Part shown: in pieces, positions 50,801 to 59,420 of the stretch | How positions within the stretch are numbered: position 1 is the first letter of the stretch | Layout: each line of letters starts with the position of its first letter | From: Pacificitalea manganoxidans | GTDB lineage: Bacteria > Pseudomonadota > Alphaproteobacteria > Rhodobacterales > Rhodobacteraceae | Assembly: GCF_002504165.1 (NCBI RefSeq) | Contig: NZ_CP021404.1 | Coordinates: 2,976,001 to 3,040,000 of the forward strand | Reading direction: 5' to 3' | Length of the DNA: 64,000 nucleotides | Position numbers and translations under genes: made by a program | The notes under the pieces: generated by a model | Databases searched by the model: none | Told to the model about the DNA's origin: nothing | Seen by the model: the letters and a program-made list of their open reading frames with translations, nothing else

Positions 50801-52087
50801 ATGCTCACGGTGTTCCGCAATGCCCGCCTGATCGACCCCGAGAGCACGGCCGAGAAATCCGGGCATCTGGTGGTGCGCGACGGCCAGATCGACGCGCTGG
50901 TCGAGGATCAGGAAGCCCCCTCCCCCGAGGGCGCGGAGATCGTCGAATGCAACGGCAAATGCCTCGCCCCCGGCATCGTCGATATCGGGGTAAAGATCGG
51001 GGAGCCGGGCGAGCGGCACAAGGAAAGCTTCCGCTCCGCCGGGCTGGCCGCCGCTGCCGGGGGCGTCACCACGATGGTCACCCGCGCCGATACCGTGCCC
51101 ACGATCGACAGCCCCGAAGTGCTGGAATTCGCCCTGCGGCGCGGGGCGGAGGCCAGCCCGGTCCGCATTGCCGCGATGGCTGCGCTGACCCGCGCCCGCG
51201 AGGGCCGCGAGATGGTCGAGATCGGGTTTTTGCAGGATGCGGGCGCGGTGGCGTTTTCCGATGGCGACCGCGTCACCCGCGACACCAAGGTGCTGTCACG
51301 CTGCCTGACCTATGCGCGGTCTCTCGGCGCGCTGGTGATCGGCCACCCGCAGGAGCCGGGCCTGTCGGCGGGCGCGGCGACCACATCGGGCAAATTCGCC
51401 GCGCTGCGTGGCCTGCCCTCGGTCTCGCCCATGGCGGAGCGGATGGGGCTCGACCGGGACATCGCGCTGGTGGAAATGACCGGTGCGCGCTACCACGCCG
51501 ATCAGATCACCGCCGCCCGCGCGCTGCCGCCGCTGGAGCGCGCGCGTCAGAACGGGTTCGATGTCACCGCTGGCGTGTCGATCCATCACCTGACGCTGAA
51601 TGCGCTCGATGTCGGCGACTACCGCACCTTCTTCAAGGTCAAGCCGCCCCTGCGCGACGAAGACGACCGGCTTGCCGTGGTCGAGGCCGTGGCCGCCGGG
51701 CTGATCGACGTGATCTGTTCGATGCACACGCCACAGGACGAAGAAAGCAAACGCTTGCCGTTTGAGGAGGCCGCGTCCGGCGCGGTCGGGCTGGAGACGC
51801 TGCTTCCGGCGGCGATGCGGCTTTACCACGCGGGCGCGCTGAGCCTGCCGCAACTGTTCCGCGCAATGGCGCTGAACCCGGCGCGGCGGCTGGGGCTTCC
51901 CGGTGGAACGCTCGCCTCCGGCCCCGCCGATCTAGTGCTGTTCGACCCTGACGCGCCCTTCGTGCTGGACCGGTTCGCCCTACGCTCGAAATCGAAAAAC
52001 ACCCCCTTCGACGGCCAGCGCATGGAAGGCCGGGTGATCGGCACATGGGTCGGCGGACGTCGCGTGTTCGACCGATACGCGGCATGA
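50801..52087 (+). CDS. Dihydroorotase homologue lacking catalytic metal ligands (PyrC'-like)
   Basis: The 428-residue protein follows the dihydroorotase/hydantoinase fold throughout (GKCLAPGIVDIGVKIGEPGE, GIVDIG instead of the usual DxHxH motif; AAAAGGVTTMVTRADTVPT; HPQEPGLSAGA; GVSIHHLTLNALDVGDYRTF; ICSMHTPQDEESK where DHAPH is expected). The first metal-binding His pair and the catalytic Asp are therefore absent. Inactive PyrC' partners that assemble with PyrB are known in Pseudomonas; the same role is inferred from its linkage to pyrB. An active pyrC would lie elsewhere. Confidence 0.85.
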   Translation: MLTVFRNARLIDPESTAEKSGHLVVRDGQIDALVEDQEAPSPEGAEIVECNGKCLAPGIVDIGVKIGEPGERHKESFRSAGLAAAAGGVTTMVTRADTVPTIDSPEVLEFALRRGAEASPVRIAAMAALTRAREGREMVEIGFLQDAGAVAFSDGDRVTRDTKVLSRCLTYARSLGALVIGHPQEPGLSAGAATTSGKFAALRGLPSVSPMAERMGLDRDIALVEMTGARYHADQITAARALPPLERARQNGFDVTAGVSIHHLTLNALDVGDYRTFFKVKPPLRDEDDRLAVVEAVAAGLIDVICSMHTPQDEESKRLPFEEAASGAVGLETLLPAAMRLYHAGALSLPQLFRAMALNPARRLGLPGGTLASGPADLVLFDPDAPFVLDRFALRSKSKNTPFDGQRMEGRVIGTWVGGRRVFDRYAA

Positions 52088-52145
52088 TCCCCGCACCGCA
52101 TCAGCGGTCGCGTATTTGCAATACTCGAAGCTCGGAGAGCCTGTC

Positions 52146-52787
52146 ATGCCCCTGATCGAAACCGCGCCCGTGCTGCTCCTCGTGACAGCGGTGCTGGGCT
52201 ATCTGCTGGGCGCGATCCCGTTCGGCATCGTCATCGCGCGCCTCTTCGGGCTGGGCGATCTGCGCCAGATCGGATCGGGCAATATCGGCGCCACCAACGT
52301 GCTGCGCACCGGCAATAAGCTGGCCGCGCTGCTGACCCTGCTGCTGGATGCGGGCAAAGCCGGGATCGCCGTGGCGATCGGGCGCGTGACTTTGGGCGAG
52401 GATGCGGCGCAACTGGCCGGGTTCGCGGCGTTCCTCGGGCATCTTTACCCGGTCTATCTGGGCTTTCGCGGGGGTAAGGGCGTGGCCACGTTCTTTGGCA
52501 CGCTGTTGGTGCTGGCATGGCCCGTCGGGCTGGCCTCGGGCGCGGTCTGGCTCGTGATGGCAAAGCTGATGCGCTACTCCTCGTTGGCCGCGCTGGTCGC
52601 GTCGGTCTCTTCGCTCATCTGGGTGTTTGTCTTTGGATACACCGATGCGATGCTGCTCTGCGCCGCGCTCACGGCGTTGATTTATCTGCGCCACGCCGCC
52701 AACATTGCCCGGTTGCGTCAAGGCACGGAGCCCAAGATCGGCGCGGAAAAGAAAGCCACCGCCACGTCAGGCCCCGACGCGCCCTGA
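52146..52787 (+). CDS. plsY: Glycerol-3-phosphate acyltransferase PlsY
   Basis: PlsY transfers an acyl group from acyl-phosphate to glycerol-3-phosphate, the first step of phospholipid synthesis. The 213-residue polytopic protein has the family motifs GYLLGAIPFGIVIARL, IGSGNIGATNVLRTGNK and GFRGGKGVATFFG. The ATG at 52146 was preferred to one ten codons upstream because it matches the family start. It lies 58 bp after the dihydroorotase-like gene. Confidence 0.95.
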   Translation: MPLIETAPVLLLVTAVLGYLLGAIPFGIVIARLFGLGDLRQIGSGNIGATNVLRTGNKLAALLTLLLDAGKAGIAVAIGRVTLGEDAAQLAGFAAFLGHLYPVYLGFRGGKGVATFFGTLLVLAWPVGLASGAVWLVMAKLMRYSSLAALVASVSSLIWVFVFGYTDAMLLCAALTALIYLRHAANIARLRQGTEPKIGAEKKATATSGPDAP

Positions 52788-52815
52788 GCGCGGCTAACGA
52801 ACAGGAGACCGGGAC

Positions 52816-53196
52816 ATGATGAGCTTTACCGAGGCGGTAAAAACCTGCTTCGAGAAATATGCGGTGATATCGGGCCGCGCCCGCCGATCCGAACTGTGGT
52901 GGTTTGGGCTGTTCACCTGGGGCGGCAGCTTCCTCATCAGCTTTGTCGAAGGGGCGGTATTGCAGGGCCTCACATGGGGGTTGCTTGGGGCGCTGTGGTC
53001 GCTGGCGATGCTGGTGCCGTCGATCTGCGTCGGCGGGCGGCGGCTGCATGACCGCGATATGTCGGCATGGTGGCTGCTGCTGGGCCTGATCCCGGTGCTG
53101 GGCTCGCTGGCGCTGCTCATCATCTTCTGCCTGCGCGGCACCGACGGGCCGAACCGCTTCGGTCCCGACCCGCTCGCCACGCCTGCCTATCGCTGA
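52816..53196 (+). CDS. DUF805 membrane protein
   Basis: A 126-residue integral membrane protein with four predicted helices. Its start (SFTEAVKTCFEKYAVISGRA) and RARRSELWWFGLFTWG, GGRRLHDRDMSAWWLLLGLI and FCLRGTDGPNRFGPDP match the DUF805 family, of unknown function. It follows plsY after 28 bp. Confidence 0.9.
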   Translation: MMSFTEAVKTCFEKYAVISGRARRSELWWFGLFTWGGSFLISFVEGAVLQGLTWGLLGALWSLAMLVPSICVGGRRLHDRDMSAWWLLLGLIPVLGSLALLIIFCLRGTDGPNRFGPDPLATPAYR

Positions 53197-53200
53197 TCGC

Positions 53201-54571
53201 TCAGTAGCTGAACGCGTCGTAGATCGGGTCCAGCTTGCCCTGCCACTCGCCGTGATACAGCTCCAGCAGCTCATCCGCAGGCGTGCGCCCGGTCTCGATG
53301 CTTTCACGGAGCGCATTCAGGAAATGGCTTTCGTCGGGGATCAGCCCCCCGGCACCGGGCCGCGCGCGGGCTTTCAGGCCCGCTTCGGCGATGGCCACGC
53401 ATTCGCGCGCCAGATCATGCATGCGGATGCCGCCGACCTGCGCCTGTAGCCCCTCGACCGAGGCCGCGATGCGCAATTCCTCACGCGTGGCCTGATCCCA
53501 GCCCGCGATCAGATCGCTTGCCGCATCCAGCGCGCTTTGGTCATAGGTCAGCCCGACCCAGAATGCGGGCAGCGCGCATAGCCTGCGCCACGGGCCACCA
53601 TCGGCGCCCCGCATCTCGATGAATTTCTTCAGCCGCGCTTCGGGGAACAGGGTGGTCAGGTGGTCGGCCCAGTCGCTCAGCGTCGGGGTTTCGCCGGGCA
53701 GCGCGGGCAACTCGCCGCGCAGAAAATCGCGGAAGGACTGGCCCAGCGCATCGATATATTTGCCGTCGCGATAGACGAAATACATCGGCACATCGAGCGC
53801 GTATTCCGCCCAAGCCTCGAACCCGAAACCCTCGTCGAACACGAATGACGGCACGCCGGTGCGGTCATTGTCCAGCCCGCGCCAGATCCGGCTGCGCCAG
53901 CTTTTATGGCCGTTGGGCTTGCCGTCAAAGAACGGCGAATTGGCAAACAGCGCGGTCGCCACCGGCTGCAATGCCAGCGCCACGCGCATTTTCTGCACCA
54001 TGTCGGCCTCGGACCCGAAATCGAGGTTCACCTGAACCGTGCAGGTCCGATACATCATCTGGGTGCCATGCGTGCCGACCCGGCCCATGTAATCGGTCAT
54101 CAACCGATACCGGCCCTTGGGCATCATGCTCATCTGCTCATGCGACCATTCCGGCGCGGCGCCCAGCCCGATGAAGCCGATGCCGATCTCGTCGGCCACC
54201 GACTTCACTTCCCGCAGATGGGTGTTCACCTCGTCGCAGGTCTCGTGGATCGTCTCCAGCGGCGCGCCCGAAAGCTCCAGCTGACCGCCGGGTTCAAGGC
54301 TGATATTCGCGCCTTCCTTGGTCAGGCCGATGATCTTGCCCGCCTCGTCCACCGGGGCCCAGCCGAACCGGTCGCGCAGACCTTCCAGCATCGCCCGTAC
54401 GGATCGCGCGCCCTCATAGGGCAGCGGCAGATGGGTGTCTTTGCAATAGCCGAACTTCTCATGCTCGGTGCCGATGCGCCACTGGTCACGCGGTTTGCAG
54501 CCTTCGGCGAGATATTCGGCAAGCTGGGCGTGACGCTCGATCGGGCCGCCGCCGGATTGGGGAATGGACAT
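53201..54571 (-). CDS. gshA: Glutamate-cysteine ligase, plant/alphaproteobacterial type
   Basis: The enzyme makes gamma-glutamylcysteine, the first step of glutathione synthesis. From the ATG at 54571 the protein is 456 residues: RIGTEHEKFGYCKDTHLPLP, ISLEPGGQLELSGAPLETIH, GTHGTQMMYRTCTVQVNLDF and FIEMRGADGGPWRRLCALPA. The Cys in EHEKFGYCKDT and in YRTCTVQVNLD invite redox control, which occurs in the plant enzyme. A 13-bp perfect hairpin precedes it. It converges on the DUF805 gene with a 4-bp gap. Confidence 0.94.
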   Translation of the reverse strand: MSIPQSGGGPIERHAQLAEYLAEGCKPRDQWRIGTEHEKFGYCKDTHLPLPYEGARSVRAMLEGLRDRFGWAPVDEAGKIIGLTKEGANISLEPGGQLELSGAPLETIHETCDEVNTHLREVKSVADEIGIGFIGLGAAPEWSHEQMSMMPKGRYRLMTDYMGRVGTHGTQMMYRTCTVQVNLDFGSEADMVQKMRVALALQPVATALFANSPFFDGKPNGHKSWRSRIWRGLDNDRTGVPSFVFDEGFGFEAWAEYALDVPMYFVYRDGKYIDALGQSFRDFLRGELPALPGETPTLSDWADHLTTLFPEARLKKFIEMRGADGGPWRRLCALPAFWVGLTYDQSALDAASDLIAGWDQATREELRIAASVEGLQAQVGGIRMHDLARECVAIAEAGLKARARPGAGGLIPDESHFLNALRESIETGRTPADELLELYHGEWQGKLDPIYDAFSY

Positions 54572-54591
54572 CTGGGGAGGCTCCGGTCGCT

Positions 54592-54630
54592 GTCGCAGGT
54601 CTGTTGGCTTTGCGTCGACAGACCTGCGAC
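54592..54630 (-). promoter_or_regulatory. 13-bp perfect hairpin immediately upstream of gshA
   Basis: The arms GTCGCAGGTCTGT and ACAGACCTGCGAC (54592-54604 with 54618-54630) enclose a 13-base loop. The structure ends about 20 bases from the gshA ATG, close to its ribosome-binding site, and no T-run follows. It may act at the RNA level on gshA or be a DNA dyad for a regulator. Confidence 0.5.
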
Positions 54631-54650
54631 GCGGTGCCGGGGGTGTCAAG

Positions 54651-55193
54651 TCACGAGCGTTCCGCAAGCCGCAGGGTCGCCACCCGTGCCACGCCCTCGT
54701 CGCGCGACCAGATCACCCGGTCCGGCCCCGTCAAAGCCCCCTGCAACGCCCGGTCCGACATGCCCGGCAGCGCGGCGAACAGATCATAGAGATCCGCCGC
54801 CCCGCGCGCCGCCAGCGGGATCATCAGGGTCTGTCCGTCCTGCTGGCGCAGCCGCCAGCACCGCCCCCGCGCCGCGCCGCCCCCGGGCAGCACGCGGATT
54901 TCAATGCGGGACAATTCTGACAGGGCCACGGCGCCGCCGGTCTCTGGCCCCAGATAGGCGATGCGCCCCTCCAGCACCTCGACCACGCCGGGCGCGTCCT
55001 CCGGCAGACGAAACCGCAGCCGCCGCAGCCCGATCACGATCCCGGCACCGCCCGCCAGCACCACCGCCACGCCCAGCGCCTGCAGGATCCAACCGCCGAG
55101 CCAGATCAGCCACAGCCCCGCCAGCGCGACCCCCGCAGCCCCCAGCACCTCGGAATGACGCAGCGCCCAGCGGCGCAGTTCAGGCCGGATCAT
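54651..55193 (-). CDS. Membrane protein of unknown function
   Basis: A 180-residue protein from the ATG at 55193. Two adjacent transmembrane helices (about 16-34 and 37-57) are followed by a basic cytoplasmic domain with a PH-like pattern (GRIAYLGPETGGAVALSELS, then RIEIRVLPGGG). I recognise no family. An in-frame GTG 14 codons upstream is possible. It lies between gshA and rsmE on the same strand. Confidence 0.65.
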   Translation of the reverse strand: MIRPELRRWALRHSEVLGAAGVALAGLWLIWLGGWILQALGVAVVLAGGAGIVIGLRRLRFRLPEDAPGVVEVLEGRIAYLGPETGGAVALSELSRIEIRVLPGGGAARGRCWRLRQQDGQTLMIPLAARGAADLYDLFAALPGMSDRALQGALTGPDRVIWSRDEGVARVATLRLAERS

Positions 55194-55260
55194 CGCGCGC
55201 CGCTTTCCGCGCGCCGCAGATCCGCTGGCCCGCACCTGCGGCCCCGCCGCACCACCCGCG

Positions 55261-55989
55261 TCATTGCCAGTCTCCCAGCACGGTCTGCCACAGGGTCATT
55301 GCCGCCACCGCCGCCGTATCGGCGCGCAGGATGCGGGGACCAAGGCTGACCCCCCGCGCCTGCGGCACCCCCGCGATCCGCGCGCGCTCGGCCTCGGAAA
55401 ACCCGCCCTCGGGGCCGATCAGAATGGCCCAAGGCCCCGGTCCCGCCCCGGCCAGATCCGCCCGCGCGCCCACACGGGTCTCATCGCAGAACATCAGTTG
55501 CCGCGCCTCCGGCCAGTCCGCCAGCAACCGGTCCAGCCGCACCAGATCGGCGACCTCGGGCACATAGGTGCCGCCACATTGCTCCGCCGCTTCCACCGCG
55601 TGCGCCTGCAACCGATCCCGGCGGATGCGCTCGGAATTGGTGAATTCGGTCTGCACGGGCACGATCCGCGCCGCGCCCATCTCGGCGGCTTTCTCGACGA
55701 TGAAATCGGTGCGCGCCTTCTTGATCGGCGCGAACAGCAGCCACAGGTCGGGCGGCGCCAGTTGCGGGGCGCTTTGCTCCAGACAGGTCAGCTCTCCACC
55801 CCGCTTGCCCGCGCGGCTGATCTCGGCCAGCCATTCGCCCGCGCGACCGTTAAACAGCTTCACGCGCCCGCCTTCGGTCTGCCGCATGACCCCAAACAGG
55901 TAATGCGCCTGATCCCGCGACAGAGGGACGGTTTGCCCCGCCCCCAAAGGGTGCTCTACAAAGAGCCTGATTTTTGCTTCCGATCCCAT
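55261..55989 (-). CDS. rsmE: 16S rRNA (uracil-1498-N3)-methyltransferase
   Basis: A SPOUT-class methyltransferase acting on U1498 of 16S rRNA. From the ATG at 55989 the protein is 242 residues. It carries the C-terminal knot motifs ILIGPEGGFSEAERARIAG and LGPRILRADTAAVAAMTLW, and KKARTDFIVEKAAEMGA. Its start lies only 13 bp from the divergent ubiA start chosen here. Confidence 0.93.
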   Translation of the reverse strand: MGSEAKIRLFVEHPLGAGQTVPLSRDQAHYLFGVMRQTEGGRVKLFNGRAGEWLAEISRAGKRGGELTCLEQSAPQLAPPDLWLLFAPIKKARTDFIVEKAAEMGAARIVPVQTEFTNSERIRRDRLQAHAVEAAEQCGGTYVPEVADLVRLDRLLADWPEARQLMFCDETRVGARADLAGAGPGPWAILIGPEGGFSEAERARIAGVPQARGVSLGPRILRADTAAVAAMTLWQTVLGDWQ

Positions 55990-56002
55990 GAGGCCAGACC
56001 AT

Positions 56003-56998
56003 ATGACCGAGGCGCAGCAGATGCCAGACACCGCGCGACCCGCCACCGCTGATGGCGCCACGACAGGCGAGGTCGCCGACGCCGTGAAAGGCAACTGGGT
56101 CGACCGCCACGCGCCCGCCCGGTTCCGTCCCTATCTGCGCCTGAGCCGCGCGGACCGGCCCATCGGGACATGGCTGTTGCTGCTGCCGTGCTGGTGGGGC
56201 GTGCTTCTGGCCGCCGCCGCGACCGGCTGGCGCTGGTTCGATCTGTGGATCATCGCGGGCTGCGGCATCGGCGCGTGGCTGATGCGCGGGGCGGGCTGCA
56301 CATGGAATGACATCACCGACCGCGACATCGACGACAAAGTGGCGCGCACCCGCTCCCGTCCGATTCCGTCGGGGCAGGTCACCGTGCGGCAGGCAGCGGG
56401 CTGGATGGCCATTCAGGCCGGGATCGCGTTTCTGATTCTGCTGACCTTCGGCGCCACTGCGATCTGGCTCGGCATCGGCTCGCTTGCCCTCGTCGCGATC
56501 TATCCCTTTGCCAAGCGGTTCACATGGTGGCCGCAGATCTTTCTCGGGCTGGCCTTTAACTGGGGCGCCTTGCTGGCATGGGCCGCGCATACCGGCTCGC
56601 TGTCGCTGGCGCCGGTGTTTCTCTACCTTGCCGGGATCGCGTGGACGATCTTCTACGACACGATCTATGCCCATCAGGACGCCGAGGATGACGCGCTCAT
56701 CGGGGTGAAATCCACTGCCCGCCTGTTCGGCGCCGACAGTCCCGGCTGGCTGCGCCTGTTCATGGCGATCTCGGTGCTGCTGATGTCCATCGCCGTGATT
56801 CTCGCACTGGCGCCGCTGGCCGATCCGTTGGCACTGGTCGTGGGGCTGGCGGGGGCATGGGCGTTTGGCTGGCACATGACGTGGCAATTGGGACGGCTCG
56901 ACATCGACGACACCGACCGCTGCCTGACCCTGTTTCGCGCCAATCGCGACGCCGGGCTGATCCCTGCGCTGTTTTTCGCGATCGTGATCGTGCTCTGA
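56003..56998 (+). CDS. ubiA: 4-hydroxybenzoate polyprenyltransferase
   Basis: UbiA attaches the polyprenyl chain to 4-hydroxybenzoate in ubiquinone synthesis. The 331-residue multi-helix protein has the two Asp-rich motifs (GCTWNDITDRDIDDKVARTR and DTIYAHQDAEDDALIGVKS) and YLRLSRADRPIGTWLLLLPC. Possible starts are 55988, 56003 and 56021; the first overlaps rsmE's start codon, the last has GAGG nine bases upstream. The choice between the latter two is uncertain. Confidence 0.94.
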   Translation: MTEAQQMPDTARPATADGATTGEVADAVKGNWVDRHAPARFRPYLRLSRADRPIGTWLLLLPCWWGVLLAAAATGWRWFDLWIIAGCGIGAWLMRGAGCTWNDITDRDIDDKVARTRSRPIPSGQVTVRQAAGWMAIQAGIAFLILLTFGATAIWLGIGSLALVAIYPFAKRFTWWPQIFLGLAFNWGALLAWAAHTGSLSLAPVFLYLAGIAWTIFYDTIYAHQDAEDDALIGVKSTARLFGADSPGWLRLFMAISVLLMSIAVILALAPLADPLALVVGLAGAWAFGWHMTWQLGRLDIDDTDRCLTLFRANRDAGLIPALFFAIVIVL

Positions 56999-57073
56999 GC
57001 CGCGCGGATTGAACCTGCGGCCCTCCCGGCCTAAAGGAAGTGCATTCCCGCAACAAACGAGGAATTTCTGCCC

Positions 57074-59050
57074 ATGCGTGTTGGACCCGTCGTGATTTCC
57101 GCGACAGCGCTCGCGGCTGCCGCTTGCCTGTCGCTCGTTTCCGCCGGGGTGGCGGCCTCGGTTGTCGAACGGGTCTCGCAGGCCGGGGTGCGCAACGCCC
57201 TTGTCGATAACGGGTTCGAATGGGTGGAGGTCGGCTCCGACGGGTTGCAGGTGCAACTCAGCGGCACCGCCCCGACCGAGGCGGATCGCTTCCGCGCCCT
57301 GTCGATCACGGGCGAGGTGGTCGAAAGCTCCCGTGTCATCGACAACATGGAAGTGACCCCCGCCAACCCCGTCGAATCGCCCGAATTCACGATCGAAATT
57401 CTGCGCAACGGCGAAGGCATTTCCCTCATCGGGCTGATTCCGGCGGAGCTCGACCGCGAACAGATCGCCCGCGACATCGCCCGCATCGCCGATGGGGCAG
57501 AGGTCGTGGACCTGCTGGAAACCGCCGATTACCCGGTGCCCGATGGCTGGGAAACCGCGATGGATTTCGGATTCGAGGCGCTGGCCCGCCTGCCCCGCTC
57601 CAAGATCTCGATCACCGACGAAGCGGTGCGCATCACCGCCATTTCCAATTCCGGGCAGGAAAAGCGGCGGCTCGAGGCCGAATTGCGCCGCGCCGTGCCC
57701 GATGCCGTCGATCTGGCGATGGACATCTCCGCCCCGCGCCCCGTGATCACCCCCTTCACCCTGCGCTTCCTTATCGATGAGGATGGCGCCCGCTTCGATG
57801 CCTGCTCCGCCGATACCGAAGAGGCCGCCGCGCGCATCCTCGCCGCCGCGCGCAAGGCCGGTCTGGCCGAAAACGTCACCTGCACCCTCGGGCTGGGCGT
57901 GCCCACCCCGGCATGGAGCACCGCCGTCACCCAAGGTATCGCGGCGCTGGCGGAACTCGGCGGCGGCTCGGTCACCTTCTCGGATGCCGATGTGTCGCTT
58001 GTCGCGCTCGACACCGCCACGCAGGACGATTTCGACCGGGTGGTGGGCGAACTGGAATCGGGTCTGCCCGATGTATTCTCGCTGCATTCCGTCCTGCCCG
58101 AGCCTGTCGCCGTCGACGGCACCGGCGATGCGGAGGCAGGCCCCCCAGAATTCGTCGCGACCCTCTCGCCCGAAGGGCAGGTGCAGATCCGCGGCCGCGT
58201 CACGGACGAACAGCAGCGCGAAGCCGTCGAAAGCTTCGCCCGCGCGCGGTTTGGCATCGAACGCGTCTATGCCGCCGCCCGCGTCGATGACGCCCTGCCC
58301 GACGGCTGGCCGGTGCGGGTTCTCTCCGGGCTTCAGGCCCTGTCCGAACTGGAACACGGCGCGGTCGTGGTGCAACCGGCCTTCGTCTCCGTAAAGGGCG
58401 AAACCGGCAATCCCGAGGCCCGCGCTGAAATCTCCCGCCTGCTGTCGGACAAATTGGGCGAAAGCCAGAATTTTGAAATCGACGTGGTCTACAAAAAGGC
58501 CTTCGATCCCATCGCCAACCTGCCCAGCGCCGAAGAATGCGTGCGCCGCATCAATGCCATTCAGTCCGATCAGAAAATCGCCTTCGATCCCGGCTCGACC
58601 GAGATCACGGGCAACAGTATCGGCGTCGTCGACCGCATCGCGGACGTGCTGAAAGGCAGCTGCTCCGAGGTTGAACTGGTGCTGGAAATCGGCGGTCACA
58701 CCGACAGTCAGGGCCGCGAGGTCATGAACCTCGAATTGAGCCAGGCCCGCGCCGATGCGGTGCTCGAAGGTCTGATGGCGCGCCGCGTCCTCACCGCCGA
58801 CATCACCGCACGCGGCTATGGCGAAACGACCCCCATCGCGGATAACGACACCGAACAGGGCCGTGAGGAAAACCGCCGCATCGAATTCCGTCTTGTTCTC
58901 GAAGAGGCCGACCCGGTAGATGATGAGACGGCCGGGGCACCCGACGGGGCCCAAGCTGACGGCGCACCGGATGCGGAGGCCTCGGATGACGATGGCTCCG
59001 GCGACGGGGTGGATAACGGGTCCGGGACAGCCGAGGCGGAGCAACAGTGA
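57074..59050 (+). CDS. OmpA-family protein with three internal repeats
   Basis: A 658-residue exported protein with a signal peptide (1-28), then BON/OSD-like domains in which the pattern P-x-GW...G..AL..L..G.V recurs at about 158, 279 and 410, and a C-terminal OmpA peptidoglycan-binding domain (IGGHTDSQGREVMNLELSQA and GYGETTPIADNDTEQGREEN, 541-605). An acidic, Asp/Gly-rich tail ends the protein. It should link the cell envelope to peptidoglycan. The stop overlaps the next gene (GTGA). Confidence 0.85.
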   Translation: MRVGPVVISATALAAAACLSLVSAGVAASVVERVSQAGVRNALVDNGFEWVEVGSDGLQVQLSGTAPTEADRFRALSITGEVVESSRVIDNMEVTPANPVESPEFTIEILRNGEGISLIGLIPAELDREQIARDIARIADGAEVVDLLETADYPVPDGWETAMDFGFEALARLPRSKISITDEAVRITAISNSGQEKRRLEAELRRAVPDAVDLAMDISAPRPVITPFTLRFLIDEDGARFDACSADTEEAAARILAAARKAGLAENVTCTLGLGVPTPAWSTAVTQGIAALAELGGGSVTFSDADVSLVALDTATQDDFDRVVGELESGLPDVFSLHSVLPEPVAVDGTGDAEAGPPEFVATLSPEGQVQIRGRVTDEQQREAVESFARARFGIERVYAAARVDDALPDGWPVRVLSGLQALSELEHGAVVVQPAFVSVKGETGNPEARAEISRLLSDKLGESQNFEIDVVYKKAFDPIANLPSAEECVRRINAIQSDQKIAFDPGSTEITGNSIGVVDRIADVLKGSCSEVELVLEIGGHTDSQGREVMNLELSQARADAVLEGLMARRVLTADITARGYGETTPIADNDTEQGREENRRIEFRLVLEEADPVDDETAGAPDGAQADGAPDAEASDDDGSGDGVDNGSGTAEAEQQ

Positions 59051-59376
59051 ACAGAACCGAATTTATCGTCGTCACGGCGATCATCCTTTTCGTAGCCTTC
59101 CTGCTGGGGTGGTTTTCGTGCTGGCTGGTGCTGCGCCTGACCCGCGTCACCCAGTCCGAAATGGGCGAGTTGGACAAGATGGCCCAGTCCCTGCACGAAG
59201 CCGAGGAAAGCCGCGACGAGGCGATCACCTACCTCCAGCAGCGCGAGGCCGAACTGACCAATCAGCTCAGCCAGACCGAAGCCGAACTCCGCGCCGCGAT
59301 GGACGGCCTCCGCGCCGCCCGCGCCGAAGCCGAAGAACTCCACGGCTATATCGAACGCCAAAACGCCACCGGCTAA
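59047..59376 (+). CDS. Membrane-anchored coiled-coil protein
   Basis: A 109-residue protein from a GTG start overlapping the OmpA-family stop. One N-terminal transmembrane helix (about 5-30) is followed by a heptad-rich coiled coil (about 40-105: ELDKMAQSLHEAEESRDEAI). I recognise no family. Tight coupling with the OmpA-family gene suggests they work together at the envelope. Confidence 0.75.
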   Translation: MNRTEFIVVTAIILFVAFLLGWFSCWLVLRLTRVTQSEMGELDKMAQSLHEAEESRDEAITYLQQREAELTNQLSQTEAELRAAMDGLRAARAEAEELHGYIERQNATG

Positions 59377-59420
59377 GCCGCCCGGCCCCGTGCATGAGCG
59401 CTGCGCAGCGGACGCCCGCT

